Assembly: GCA_027067775.1 (NCBI GenBank)
Contig: JAMOVK010000077.1
Coordinates: 1-38,633, forward strand
DNA length: 38,633 nt
From: Deltaproteobacteria bacterium
GTDB taxonomy: Bacteria > Desulfobacterota > Dissulfuribacteria > Dissulfuribacterales > QOAL01
Direction: 5' to 3'
Position 1 is the first letter of the stretch. Every line of letters begins with the position of its first letter. Shown one piece after another: positions 1-9,517 of this stretch. The position numbers and the translations under genes were made by a program. The notes under the pieces are model-generated. The model was not told the DNA's origin. It saw only the letters and a program-made list of their open reading frames with translations, and made no database searches.

Positions 1-13
1 ACCTTAAGATGCG

Positions 14-2347
14 TTGAAGCGTCAGGGCATCACCATTGTAAGGAGGAAGAGTCAAAATCCTGATGAGATCCTTATTGCAGTTCCCAACAAGAGCTCCCTG
101 CAAAAGATAAAAGAGGTCATCGAAAAGGATTTTCCAAATCTGGTTATAAAAAGCATTGATGATAAGTCCAGATTCCCAACCATTGCCCTTGCCCTGTCTC
201 CCAAGGAAGAACAGTTTATCAGGGAACATGCGGTGGAACAGTCTCTTGAAATCATCAGGAACAGAATAGACCAGTTCGGGGTTACCGAACCGGTGATTGT
301 CCGTCAGGGAGAAGACGAGATTGTAGTCCAGCTTCCTGGCATAAAAGACCCGAAAAGGGCAATAAAGCTGATTGGCCAGACTGCTCAGTTGGAATTCAAG
401 CTGGTTGATGACGATGCCAATGTGGATCTGGGCAGCCTTATTGAAAAGGCCATAAGGGATGGCAGGCTGCCCCGCAATTACAATGTAAAACAGCTAAACG
501 CTGTTCTAAAAGGTCAGATTCCCAGGGGGGACAAGATCTACATCATGAAACAGGTGGATCCCCGTACCGGTAAGGTAAGAAATGTCCCCATCTTGTTGAA
601 AGACAAAACGCTGATGACGGGAGATGCGGTAAAAACGGCCCATGTGAGAATCGGCGGGACCTATAACGAACCATATGTTGCCCTTGAACTGACAGACAGG
701 GGAGCACGAATCTTTGAAAAAATAACAGGTGAGAACGTGGGAAAGCGTCTGGCCATAGTGCTAGATGGTGTGGTGCGTTCAGCCCCTGTTATTCGTGAAA
801 AGATAGGTGGGGGGCATGCCCAGATTTCTGGTTCTTTTACCCATGAAGAGGCAGCCGATCTTGCCATAGTGCTCAGGGCTGGTGCGCTTCCGGCTCCAGT
901 GAAAATAATACAAAATGTCACGGTCGGACCTTCTTTGGGGCGTGATTCCATTCAAAAGGGTCTGGTATCGGGTGTGGCCGGTGCCATATTCGTCATGATT
1001 TTCATGGTAATATATTACCGGCTGTCAGGCTTTATCGCAGATGTGGCCATGCTTTTGAACCTGGTATTTCTAATGGCCGTTTTGGCCCTTTTTCAGGCCA
1101 CCCTGACGCTTCCTGGTATAGCTGGTATCATTTTGACCATAGGAATGGGCGTGGACTCCAATGTTTTGATATTTGAACGAATGCGGGAGGAAAAGGCCCT
1201 TGGCAAGCCTTTGAAGGCCTTTATTGACGGAGGCTATGATAAGGCCTTCTGGACCATTGTTGATGCGCATGTAACCACTCTTATAACAGCCCTTGCCCTT
1301 TTCTTGTTTGGGACAGGGCCGATCAAGGGTTTTGCAGTAACGCTTTCGGCAGGTATCATAATCAACCTTTTTACGGCAATCTACGCCACCAGATGGGTCT
1401 ATCAGTGGCTTCTTTACAAAAATGCCATCAAGGACCTGTCTTTTATGCAGATTATTGGCAAGACCAATATAGACTTTATTGGCAAAAGGAACATTTCTCT
1501 TGCCATCTCCGCAGTTCTGGTACTTACTGGCCTTGTGGCCTTTATCCAGATAAACAGGGGAGCCGCCAACCTTGGTGTTGATTTTGCCGGCGGAACCATG
1601 GTCCAGTACAAGGTAGACAAGCCCTTTAAGCTGGAAGATGTGAGAAAGGCCCTGGCAGCAGCTGGCATAAAAGGCTATGCCCTTCAGGAAGTTCCAAAGG
1701 AGCATATCCTCATTGTTAGGGTCAAGAAGTCCGTGGCAACGGTGGGGGACATTGAAGAGAAGATTACCTCCGCCCTGAAGCAGGGCCTTCCTGGTTACAA
1801 GTTCATTATAGAAAGCAAAACCGAGATAGGCTCTACAGTGAGCAAGGAGCTCAGAAGAAAGGCAATAATCGCCATTCTTATTTCTCTGGCAGGCATTATC
1901 GGATATCTGGCCTTCAGGTTCAATATCAGCTTCGGTGTTGCAGCTGCCATTGCCACATTTCACGATGTGCTGGCGGTTCTTGGCATTTTCTATATTCTTA
2001 ACAAAGAGATAAATCTTTTGATCGTTACAGCCCTTCTTACCCTGGCTGGTTATTCCCTTACGGATACGGTGGTGGTTTTTGATAGGATAAGGGAAAACAT
2101 GAAAAGATACCGCAAGTTGTCCTTTGCAGAGATAATAAACAAAAGTGTCAACGAGATGCTTAGCCGGACTATAATCACCTCGCTTACTACGTTGATAGTG
2201 GTCTTATCCCTTTACTTTTTTGGTGGTGTAGTTATTCATGATTTTGCCTTTGCCCTGGTTCTTGGAATAATCGTTGGAACATATTCTTCAGTGTTTGTGG
2301 CAAGTCCCATTGTCTATATGTGGCACAAGGGAAAGGCACCTAGATAG
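14..2347 (+). CDS. secDF: Protein translocase SecD/SecF fusion, N-terminus missing
   Basis: SecD motifs ([30 protein letters not shown]) followed by SecF motifs ([33 protein letters not shown]) in one 777 aa frame. The SecD N-terminal TM segment is absent and an in-frame TAA lies at 5-7. Confidence 0.9.
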   Translation: MKRQGITIVRRKSQNPDEILIAVPNKSSLQKIKEVIEKDFPNLVIKSIDDKSRFPTIALALSPKEEQFIREHAVEQSLEIIRNRIDQFGVTEPVIVRQGEDEIVVQLPGIKDPKRAIKLIGQTAQLEFKLVDDDANVDLGSLIEKAIRDGRLPRNYNVKQLNAVLKGQIPRGDKIYIMKQVDPRTGKVRNVPILLKDKTLMTGDAVKTAHVRIGGTYNEPYVALELTDRGARIFEKITGENVGKRLAIVLDGVVRSAPVIREKIGGGHAQISGSFTHEEAADLAIVLRAGALPAPVKIIQNVTVGPSLGRDSIQKGLVSGVAGAIFVMIFMVIYYRLSGFIADVAMLLNLVFLMAVLALFQATLTLPGIAGIILTIGMGVDSNVLIFERMREEKALGKPLKAFIDGGYDKAFWTIVDAHVTTLITALALFLFGTGPIKGFAVTLSAGIIINLFTAIYATRWVYQWLLYKNAIKDLSFMQIIGKTNIDFIGKRNISLAISAVLVLTGLVAFIQINRGAANLGVDFAGGTMVQYKVDKPFKLEDVRKALAAAGIKGYALQEVPKEHILIVRVKKSVATVGDIEEKITSALKQGLPGYKFIIESKTEIGSTVSKELRRKAIIAILISLAGIIGYLAFRFNISFGVAAAIATFHDVLAVLGIFYILNKEINLLIVTALLTLAGYSLTDTVVVFDRIRENMKRYRKLSFAEIINKSVNEMLSRTIITSLTTLIVVLSLYFFGGVVIHDFAFALVLGIIVGTYSSVFVASPIVYMWHKGKAPR

Positions 2348-2387
2348 AGATATGGTCCTTTATCAGCGGCCTGGATTTTAGGATGAA

Positions 2388-3665
2388 ATGGATTGTTTAG
2401 AGATAAAAGGGGGCCGCACCCTATCTGGAACCATTAGAATCAGCGGGGCCAAGAACGCTGCCCTGCCCATCCTGTCTGCCACACTCCTTGCAGAAGGTGC
2501 TTTCCGGCTTAGTGAAGTCCCAAGTCTGGAAGACGTGAGGATTTTTGCAGAGCTGTTGCGAGAACTGGGAGTAGAGATAAAGAGTCTTGAAGACAGTACC
2601 TTCTTGATAGACTCGTCAAAGTTGAACAGCCATGAGGCTCCTTATGAACTGGTAAGACGCATGAGGGCGTCCGTGTTGGTTCTGGGCCCTCTGGTTGCCA
2701 GACTTGGCAGGGCAAGGGTGTCCCTGCCAGGAGGCTGTGCTATCGGAGCAAGGCCCATTGATTTCCATCTCAAAGGATTGGAGCTCATGGGAGCCAAGCT
2801 TGAAATACGACAGGGTTTTGTTGAGGCCAGGGCGAGACGTCTCAGGGGAGCCCAGATCTATTTTGATATCCCTTCTGTGACCGGTACAGAAAATCTCATG
2901 ATGGCCGCCTGTCTTGCAAAGGGGAAAACAGTTCTGGAAAACGCCGCGAGAGAGCCAGAGGTGGTTGCACTTGGCAACATGCTGAAGGAGATGGGCGCAG
3001 ACATTCATGGTCTTGGTACAGATACTATAATTATCCATGGAAGTCGTCATTTGAGGCCCGTTACCTGCACAATAATTCCAGACCGGATAGAGGCTGGTAC
3101 ATATCTGATGGCAGCTGGCGCTGCGGGTGGAGAGCTTACCATAGAGAACTGCGTGCCCGAGCATCTTGATACGGTAATGCTGAAACTCAAGGCAGCGGGG
3201 CTCAAGCTCAAGATTATTGATAGCGACAAGATAAGGGTCAGAAGAAGGGGCAGACTGAACAGTGTTGACGTAAAGACCCAGCCCTATCCAGGTTTTCCTA
3301 CGGATCTCCAGGCCCAGATAATGGTTTTGATGGCTGTTGCAGGAAAACTTAGCGTTATTACCGAAACCATCTTTGAAAACAGATTCATGCATGTGGCAGA
3401 GCTGAAAAGACTTGGGGCAGACATAAGGGTCGAAGGAAGAAGCGCAATAGTAAGGGGTGTTAAGCATTTAAACGGAGCACCAGTAATGGCTACTGATCTG
3501 AGAGCCAGCGCCTGTCTCGTTTTGGCAGGTCTTGCTGCAAAGGGAACCACCTTGGTGCAAGGAGTTCATCACTTAGACAGAGGCTATGAGAGGATGGATG
3601 AAAAGCTTGCCCAGGTTGGGGCCCGAATAAGACGTGTAAAAATGCAAGATAGTGATCCAGGATAG
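2388..3665 (+). CDS. murA: UDP-N-acetylglucosamine 1-carboxyvinyltransferase
   Basis: Full-length 425 aa Mur[52 protein letters not shown]. Confidence 0.95.
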   Translation: MDCLEIKGGRTLSGTIRISGAKNAALPILSATLLAEGAFRLSEVPSLEDVRIFAELLRELGVEIKSLEDSTFLIDSSKLNSHEAPYELVRRMRASVLVLGPLVARLGRARVSLPGGCAIGARPIDFHLKGLELMGAKLEIRQGFVEARARRLRGAQIYFDIPSVTGTENLMMAACLAKGKTVLENAAREPEVVALGNMLKEMGADIHGLGTDTIIIHGSRHLRPVTCTIIPDRIEAGTYLMAAGAAGGELTIENCVPEHLDTVMLKLKAAGLKLKIIDSDKIRVRRRGRLNSVDVKTQPYPGFPTDLQAQIMVLMAVAGKLSVITETIFENRFMHVAELKRLGADIRVEGRSAIVRGVKHLNGAPVMATDLRASACLVLAGLAAKGTTLVQGVHHLDRGYERMDEKLAQVGARIRRVKMQDSDPG

Positions 3666-3667
3666 TC

Positions 3668-4675
3668 ATGGAATACAATCAAGATACACTTAGGGATTCT
3701 TTTGGCCGACTCATCACTTACTTGCGTCTGTCTATTACAGACAGGTGCAATCTTAGGTGTTTTTACTGCATGCCACAGGCCGATTTTAACTGGATGCCAC
3801 CAAGAAAGATCCTGCGTTTTGAGGAAATAGTTCAGCTTACCAGGGTGCTTGCCAAGCTTGGTGTGAAAAAGGTACGCTTTACTGGCGGTGAACCTCTTGT
3901 TAGAAAAGATGTGGTCAAACTGGTCGCAGATGTAAACGGTCTTGATGGGATCAAAGAGACCTGTCTCACCACCAATGGGGTCTTGTTAAGGTCTTTGGCC
4001 TCTGAGCTTTTTAATGCCGGTCTGCGTCATCTTAACATCAGCCTTGATACCCTAAGAGCCAAACGGTTTGAGCAGATAACAGGCAGGGATTTTTTTCATC
4101 AGGTATGGGAGGGCATAGAAAAGAGCCTTGAGCTAGGATTTTCTCCTGTAAAAATAAACTTTGTAATGATGCGGGGCAAAAATGACGATGAAGTAGTTGA
4201 CTTTGCCAGGCTTGCCCAGCGGTTCGATCTCGAGGTAAGGTTTATAGAGTTCATGCCTATAGGAAAGCATTCTAAGTGGGGAAAACAACATTTTCTTTCT
4301 TCTGACGAGGCAAAGTCCTTGATTGAGCAAGAACTTGGCAGACTTGTCCCTGTTAGGCGCGAAGACGATGCTGGCCCGGCAGATATGTATTCATTGCACG
4401 GTTCAGCAGGCAAGGTTGGCTTTATAAGTCCCTTAAGCCACCGTTTCTGTTCAAGCTGCAACAGGTTAAGGGTGACGGCAGATGGTAGGGTGCGTTTGTG
4501 TCTTTTTTCCGATCTTGAATTCGAACTGAGGGACCTGCTGCGAAAAGGGATTTCGGATAGCCACCTGTCGCATTTTTTTTCTGAGATTATATTAAGAAAA
4601 CCGGCAAGGTATCTAACAGCAAAGAAAAAGGACGTTCCATCTTGTGACAGACAGATGTCTTCCATTGGAGGATAG
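3668..4675 (+). CDS. moaA: GTP 3',8-cyclase (molybdenum cofactor biosynthesis)
   Basis: Radical SAM motif CNLRCFYCMP, RFTGGEPL, C-terminal cluster CSSCNRLRVTADGRVRLCLF, terminal GG. Confidence 0.95.
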   Translation: MEYNQDTLRDSFGRLITYLRLSITDRCNLRCFYCMPQADFNWMPPRKILRFEEIVQLTRVLAKLGVKKVRFTGGEPLVRKDVVKLVADVNGLDGIKETCLTTNGVLLRSLASELFNAGLRHLNISLDTLRAKRFEQITGRDFFHQVWEGIEKSLELGFSPVKINFVMMRGKNDDEVVDFARLAQRFDLEVRFIEFMPIGKHSKWGKQHFLSSDEAKSLIEQELGRLVPVRREDDAGPADMYSLHGSAGKVGFISPLSHRFCSSCNRLRVTADGRVRLCLFSDLEFELRDLLRKGISDSHLSHFFSEIILRKPARYLTAKKKDVPSCDRQMSSIGG

Positions 4676-4698
4676 TCCATCATAACTAGGAGGAAACA

Positions 4699-5151
4699 AT
4701 GATCATCCTTGAGGATCTCCTCTATACAGAGGAACACATGTGGGTTAAACCCGACGAAAACAGTGAAAAGGCTGTAATAGGAGTGACAGACTACGGGCAG
4801 GAGCGTATTGGCATGGTTAGCTCTGTTGATTTGCCAAGCCCTGGGGATGAATTTGTAGAGACCGACGTGTTTGCAACTGTAGAAAATTCTATGGGCGAGG
4901 TAACGGAACTCCTGTGTCCGATTTCTGGCCGGGTTCTTACGGTAAATGAAATGTTGCTGGACGCTCCAGAGGCCATAAACGAAGATCCTTATGATGACGG
5001 ATGGATGATGGTGATGGAAGTGGTTCAGCCAGAAGAGCTGGATGATCTTATGAGTCCAGAAGATTACGAGCGTTATGTGGAAGAGCTAAAGATCAAAGAC
5101 GAAGAGATCCTGGAAGAGGAGGACGAGGATGTACTGGAGGTAGAGGAATAA
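4699..5151 (+). CDS. GcvH-like lipoyl-domain protein lacking the lipoyl-acceptor Lys
   Basis: GcvH-like pattern EEHMWVKP...VGITDYxQ-like, ENSMGEVTELLCPISGRVLTVNE, NEDPYDDGW. Met replaces the Lys of the usual ESVKA motif; acidic C-terminal tail. Confidence 0.85.
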   Translation: MIILEDLLYTEEHMWVKPDENSEKAVIGVTDYGQERIGMVSSVDLPSPGDEFVETDVFATVENSMGEVTELLCPISGRVLTVNEMLLDAPEAINEDPYDDGWMMVMEVVQPEELDDLMSPEDYERYVEELKIKDEEILEEEDEDVLEVEE

Positions 5152-6095
5152 TGTCCAAAGTGGCCTTTCTGTTTCCTGGACAGGGCTCCCAATATGTGGG
5201 TATGGGGGCTGATATACGAAAGTCGTACAAGTTCGCCATCCCCATGTTTAAGGAGGCAGAGGATGTCTGTAATATCAATGTAGAGAAACTATGCATGGAT
5301 GGTCCCCTGGAAGATCTGACCAAGACGGTAAATCTTCAGCCTTGCTTGACTACTGTTGATATTATATGCGCCAAGGCCTTGATGGAAGAGGGAATACATC
5401 CCGATGCTGTGGCCGGACACAGTCTTGGAGAGTATCCAGCGCTTTGGGCATGCGGAGCTTTGGGGTTTGCAGATTGCGTCAGGCTTGTCCGAGAAAGAGG
5501 CAGGGTAATGGAAGAGGCTGCCCAGAAAAAGCCAGGTGCTATGGCAGCTATTATTGGCCTTGAATCGCAGCAGTTGCAAAGACTCATTGATGATGTGCTT
5601 TTGCACCTTAAAGGTGTGCTGGCAATGGCAAATCATAACTCCAGGGAACAGATAGTTGTGACTGGGGAAAAGGCGTTGGTCCAACAACTTTGTGGAAGGG
5701 TCAAAGAGTTGGGCAAAAGGGCGGTAATGCTCAAGGTCTCTGGTGCATATCACAGCCCTTTGATGAAGGAGGCGGCAGACAAATTTGCAAAAGCACTTTC
5801 TTCTCTAAAGCTCAAAAGGCCGTCCATCCCCATATACAGTAATGTAAGTGCAGAACCTGAAAAAGAGCCTGACACAATATCCCGCCTGCTTTTCCAGCAG
5901 ATGTGTATGCCTGTAAGGTGGTATGAGATCGCAAACAATATGTACCGGGACGGAGTCAGAATTTTTATTGAGACAGGACCTAAAAAGGTACTTTCCAATC
6001 TGATTAAAAAATCTGTTGATGCCGATGATTACCAAGTCCTAAATGTTGAAACCACCTCTGATATAGACAATGTAAAACATGCGCTTTCAATTTGA
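5151..6095 (+). CDS. fabD: Malonyl CoA-acyl carrier protein transacylase
   Basis: FPGQGSQYVGMG, AGHSLGEYPAL, YHSPLM, ETGPKKVLSNLI. Confidence 0.95.
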   Translation: MSKVAFLFPGQGSQYVGMGADIRKSYKFAIPMFKEAEDVCNINVEKLCMDGPLEDLTKTVNLQPCLTTVDIICAKALMEEGIHPDAVAGHSLGEYPALWACGALGFADCVRLVRERGRVMEEAAQKKPGAMAAIIGLESQQLQRLIDDVLLHLKGVLAMANHNSREQIVVTGEKALVQQLCGRVKELGKRAVMLKVSGAYHSPLMKEAADKFAKALSSLKLKRPSIPIYSNVSAEPEKEPDTISRLLFQQMCMPVRWYEIANNMYRDGVRIFIETGPKKVLSNLIKKSVDADDYQVLNVETTSDIDNVKHALSI

Positions 6096-6112
6096 GAAAA
6101 GGAGGCCTGCAG

Positions 6113-6319
6113 GTGTTTTATTTTCAAAGAAAAAATAACAAGCCGGTTGATTTAGAGTGTAGACTGTGCGGTTGCCAACTTGAGATATGCAGAAGATGAA
6201 GATCAGTGGCCTTGAGGTGTCAAGGCTGTGGCAAGCTTTTTTCTATTGGCGAGTATGCAAATGAGATGAGCGATGAATTGGCCAACATGTTGGCCTATAC
6301 CAGGGTTGACAGACTCTAA
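6113..6319 (+). CDS. Candidate small selenoprotein 1 (68 aa, Sec at TGA 6197-6199)
   Basis: GTG start 7 nt after AGGAGG (6100-6105). Read-through gives VFYFQRKNNKPVDLECRLCGCQLEICRRURSVALRCQGCGKLFSIGEYANEMSDELANMLAYTRVDRL*. SECIS-like hairpin follows the TGA. Ungapped core match to the paralog at 34745-34945. Confidence 0.85.
6209..6226 (+). promoter_or_regulatory. Candidate bacterial SECIS hairpin of selenoprotein 1
   Basis: GCCTTG-AGGTGT-CAAGGC: perfect 6-bp stem with a 6-nt loop, 15 nt from the TGA to the loop. The loop resembles AGGUCU of E. coli fdhF. Confidence 0.75.
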
Positions 6320-6325
6320 ACCAAA

Positions 6326-6348
6326 AAGGGCTCCATACAGGAGCCCTT
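6326..6348 (-). terminator. Rho-independent terminator for the small secreted protein gene (possibly bidirectional)
   Basis: AAGGGCTCC-ATACA-GGAGCCCTT; read on the minus strand it is followed by a T run (AAAAA at 6323-6327 on plus). Confidence 0.8.
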
Positions 6349-6381
6349 AAGTCTCAAATCCCTTATAGGCCTTGGTCTCAA

Positions 6382-6588
6382 TTAGCAGCCTTCAACCTTG
6401 GCAGCACTCTTGACCTTGATCTTAACGGAATCCCCTGCCTTTGCCTTGCATTCGTCCTTAAGCTTGATTACAAGTTCACCACCTTCATTCTTCACCACTT
6501 CGCCTTTGCATTTGGCGGCAAGACTTACACCAGAAAGACCTACTGTGAAGAAGAGTGCCAGAACCAGGGATGTAATTTTTTTACGCAT
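6382..6588 (-). CDS. Small secreted/periplasmic protein (68 aa), unknown function
   Basis: Clear signal peptide MRKKITSLVLALFFTVGLSGVSLAA; AGGAGG-type RBS upstream on the minus strand; own terminator. Confidence 0.75.
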   Translation of the reverse strand: MRKKITSLVLALFFTVGLSGVSLAAKCKGEVVKNEGGELVIKLKDECKAKAGDSVKIKVKSAAKVEGC

Positions 6589-6703
6589 GACTTCCTCCTT
6601 TTCCTTTTGTTGAAATGTTCTAATGACAGAACTACAGTACTGTTTTAGTATACGAACCTTTAAGGCGTGTCAAGTGGTTAAGTGAAATAGCACTCAAAAT
6701 ATT

Positions 6704-8122
6704 ATGAAGAACTTAAACCTATCATCAGGACCCATAAAAAACGATCCGGCCGAACCAGGGGGGAAGCATCCCCTGAAGCTTTTACTTGATTTTGTGATCA
6801 AGCTTAATTCCGCCTTTGTTACCGCACAGGAACTGGAAGAGATATTTTGTGCGATTCTTGTTGGAGCTACCGCAGGCGAGGGGCTTGGCTTCAACAGGGC
6901 CTTTCTTTTCTTGATAGATGAGACTGGTAACAGGCTGTGTGGGCGCTTTGGTCTTGGCCCTCAGGACCTGGAAGAGGCAGGAAGGATTTGGAATAGCATC
7001 TCTGCAGAAAGACTCAACCTTTTTCAAATCCTTGAAAAAGTGCGCGATCAACTCTCGGATGACAATCAGCCCCTTAACCGGTTTGTGCGGTCTATCCAGA
7101 TACCTTTATCTCAATCGGAAAACTGTTTTATAAAGGCGTTAAAAGAGAACCAGGCCTATTTGATAACAGATTCTCCGCGAGTGGGGGCCATCCATTCCCA
7201 AGAGTTGTGTCGACTTTTTGGCACCGGAGAGTTGGTGGTGGCTCCATTAAACACGCATGGTAAAGAGTATGGGGTTGTGGTGGCGGATAATATCTTTACC
7301 AAGGCGCCTGTGGCTGAAGAAACTCTTTACTGTCTTCATTTGTTTACTGGCCTTGGATCTCTTGCCATATGTCAAAAAAATATGTGCCAGAGCCTCGAAG
7401 ACAAGGTGCTACAGTTAAAAGAGGCTAACAGGGCGGTAGAGGCCCAAAAGGATCTTTTAATAGAGATAGAAAAGCATTCTGCTATTGGACGGATGCTGGA
7501 TCATCTGCTTCATGAACTGAGAAATCCTCTTGCAGCCATTGGCGGTATAGCACGACTACTGGAAAGAAGAGAAGGCGATGAGGTCATGAAACGTTATCTT
7601 GCCACTGTCATAAAAGAGGTCGAAAGGATTGAGAAGACCTTGGCAGCAGTGGCGGAACTTCATGAGATTAAGACCATAGAGTGTTCTGAGTTGGAGCTGA
7701 TATCACTGGTTGAAACTGTAGCCATGATTGTTCGAAGCGATATGGAAGAGGCTGGCATTGTACTCCACAAGAACTATCCCAAAAAACCTGTGGTCATTGT
7801 TGGGGACAGGGAGAAGCTGCAGGAGGCCATTTTATGCGTGTTGAAAAATTCTATTGAGGCAATGCCTGATGGCGGAATAATAGTTCTGGCTCTTTCCCAA
7901 AGGGGTTCGGATATTGAGATTCGCATTTCAGACAGCGGCCTTGGTATAGCCCGTGGCCATTTCAAAAAGGCGGATAATCCATTTTTCACAACCAAGTTCA
8001 ATGCCATGGGGCTTGGATTATCAAAGGCCAAAAAGATAGTAGAGCTACATGGTGGTTCCTTGTTTCTGACCTCTAACAGAATAGGTGGAACCACCTGCGT
8101 TATAACCTTGCCCAAATCGTGA
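6704..8122 (+). CDS. Sensor histidine kinase (GAF-like sensor, HisKA, HATPase_c)
   Basis: H-box HELRNPLAAIGGIARLL, N-box LKNSIEAMPDGG, DSGLGI, GLGLSKAKKIVELHGG. Confidence 0.85.
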   Translation: MKNLNLSSGPIKNDPAEPGGKHPLKLLLDFVIKLNSAFVTAQELEEIFCAILVGATAGEGLGFNRAFLFLIDETGNRLCGRFGLGPQDLEEAGRIWNSISAERLNLFQILEKVRDQLSDDNQPLNRFVRSIQIPLSQSENCFIKALKENQAYLITDSPRVGAIHSQELCRLFGTGELVVAPLNTHGKEYGVVVADNIFTKAPVAEETLYCLHLFTGLGSLAICQKNMCQSLEDKVLQLKEANRAVEAQKDLLIEIEKHSAIGRMLDHLLHELRNPLAAIGGIARLLERREGDEVMKRYLATVIKEVERIEKTLAAVAELHEIKTIECSELELISLVETVAMIVRSDMEEAGIVLHKNYPKKPVVIVGDREKLQEAILCVLKNSIEAMPDGGIIVLALSQRGSDIEIRISDSGLGIARGHFKKADNPFFTTKFNAMGLGLSKAKKIVELHGGSLFLTSNRIGGTTCVITLPKS

Positions 8123-8150
8123 TGTTTAACAAGTTCTTCAAGGGTGTAAA

Positions 8151-8939
8151 ATGACAGATCTGTTGGTGGACAGCCATGCACATCTTGACATGATCAGTCA
8201 AGATATAGAGGCTGTATGTGCGGTAATGAAAAGGGCTAGGAACGAGGGTGTTGGAGCTGTTCTGTCAGTTGGTATAGATATGGCAAGTTCTAAAAGCGCA
8301 GTCCGCTTTGCACAGCGGATTGACGATGTCTTTGCTTCGGTTGGCATTCATCCAAACGATGCTGATCAATTTTCTCAAGATGCTTTGATGGTGTTGAAAA
8401 GACTCAGCCAGAACGACAATGTGAAGGCCTGGGGCGAGATAGGCCTTGACTATTACAGAAATCGTACTCCAAAAAAGGTGCAGCAAAAGGCATTTGAGGC
8501 CCAGTTGCAGGCGGCTTCTGACATGTCTTTGCCAGTCATAATTCACGCCCGTGATGCCCTTGAAGACTGCATCCATGTAATAAGAAACTTTTTGACAAAA
8601 GGGCCGCTAGGTGGGGTGTTTCATTGCTTTTCAGGTACGGAAGCAGATGCAAGAAAAGTACTAGATCTTGGTTTTTATATCTCTTTTACAGGAGTGATCA
8701 CTTTTCCAAAGGCCGAGATTGCTAGAGAAGTGGTCCGTTTTGTCCCAATGGATCGTATATTGATAGAAACGGACAGTCCTTTTCTTAGTCCAGTTCCGTT
8801 TCGTGGTAAGCCCAACGAGCCTGCAAGGGTACGCTATGTTGCTGAAATGGTAGCCCGTGTAAAAGGTGTGGATTATGCAGAGGTAGCCTCATGTACTACA
8901 AAAAATGCCAAGGACCTTTTCGTTCTTCCTGTTCCATAG
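8151..8939 (+). CDS. tatD: TatD family metal-dependent hydrolase
   Basis: DSHAHLDM, GIHPNDA, WGEIGLDYYRN, IHARDA, HCFSGT, ETDSPFLSP. Confidence 0.93.
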   Translation: MTDLLVDSHAHLDMISQDIEAVCAVMKRARNEGVGAVLSVGIDMASSKSAVRFAQRIDDVFASVGIHPNDADQFSQDALMVLKRLSQNDNVKAWGEIGLDYYRNRTPKKVQQKAFEAQLQAASDMSLPVIIHARDALEDCIHVIRNFLTKGPLGGVFHCFSGTEADARKVLDLGFYISFTGVITFPKAEIAREVVRFVPMDRILIETDSPFLSPVPFRGKPNEPARVRYVAEMVARVKGVDYAEVASCTTKNAKDLFVLPVP

Positions 8940-9517
8940 TCTTGGCCTCGGGTTCTCCAAGGCGCCGGGTATTATTAAGACAGCTGGGTTTGAGCTTTTC
9001 TGTCTGTACTGGTAAGGTACACGAACTTGATGATGCTTCAGGGTTTCAGCCTGATCAACTGACAATGGAAAATGCCATGATGAAGCTTGAAGCTGCAAAG
9101 GGCCCGTGCAGTGCAGATGTGATAATATGTGCTGATACCTGTGTCTATTGTAATGGTAGAGTTTTTGGAAAGCCCGTTGATTTCCAGCAGGCAGTAGAAA
9201 TGCTTAGCCAGTTGAGTGGTAGATGGCATGAGGTCTACACCAGTTTTGTTCTTTTCAGAAAAAAAGAAGATAAACTGAAACAGAAAACGGTAATTTCTAG
9301 GGTGTATCTGGACATCATTAATAGCGAGGTCTTGCATGCCTACTGCAGTTCAGAAGAGCCATATGATAAGGCAGGTGGGTATGCTGTTCAGGGCAGTGGT
9401 GCATTTTTGGTTCGTGAGATTGAAGGATCGTATACAAACGTGGTAGGACTTCCTATAACCGAGTTAGTAAGGGATCTTCTGGCGCTTGGGGCAATAGAGC
9501 CATGTGTGAACGCCTAG
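8891..9517 (+). CDS. maf: Maf family nucleotide pyrophosphatase
   Basis: VLASGSPRRRVLLRQLG, ICADTCVYCNGRVFGKP, YDKAGGYAVQGSGAFLV. The true start may lie a little downstream of 8891 because of the overlap with tatD. Confidence 0.9.
   Translation: MYYKKCQGPFRSSCSIVLASGSPRRRVLLRQLGLSFSVCTGKVHELDDASGFQPDQLTMENAMMKLEAAKGPCSADVIICADTCVYCNGRVFGKPVDFQQAVEMLSQLSGRWHEVYTSFVLFRKKEDKLKQKTVISRVYLDIINSEVLHAYCSSEEPYDKAGGYAVQGSGAFLVREIEGSYTNVVGLPITELVRDLLALGAIEPCVNA

Noticed and set aside
1070-1963. Minus-strand 297 aa ORF
   Set aside because: Antisense to secDF, no recognisable domain, composition typical of shadow ORFs.
2616-3467. Minus-strand 283 aa ORF
   Set aside because: Antisense to murA, no family features.
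6113-6319. Reading the TGA-containing gene as a pseudogene or as a TGA=Trp genetic code
   Set aside because: The paralog at 34745-34945 has TGA at the identical aligned codon and both have SECIS-like hairpins. Other genes here (fabD, dsrJ) end with TGA, so the code is standard.
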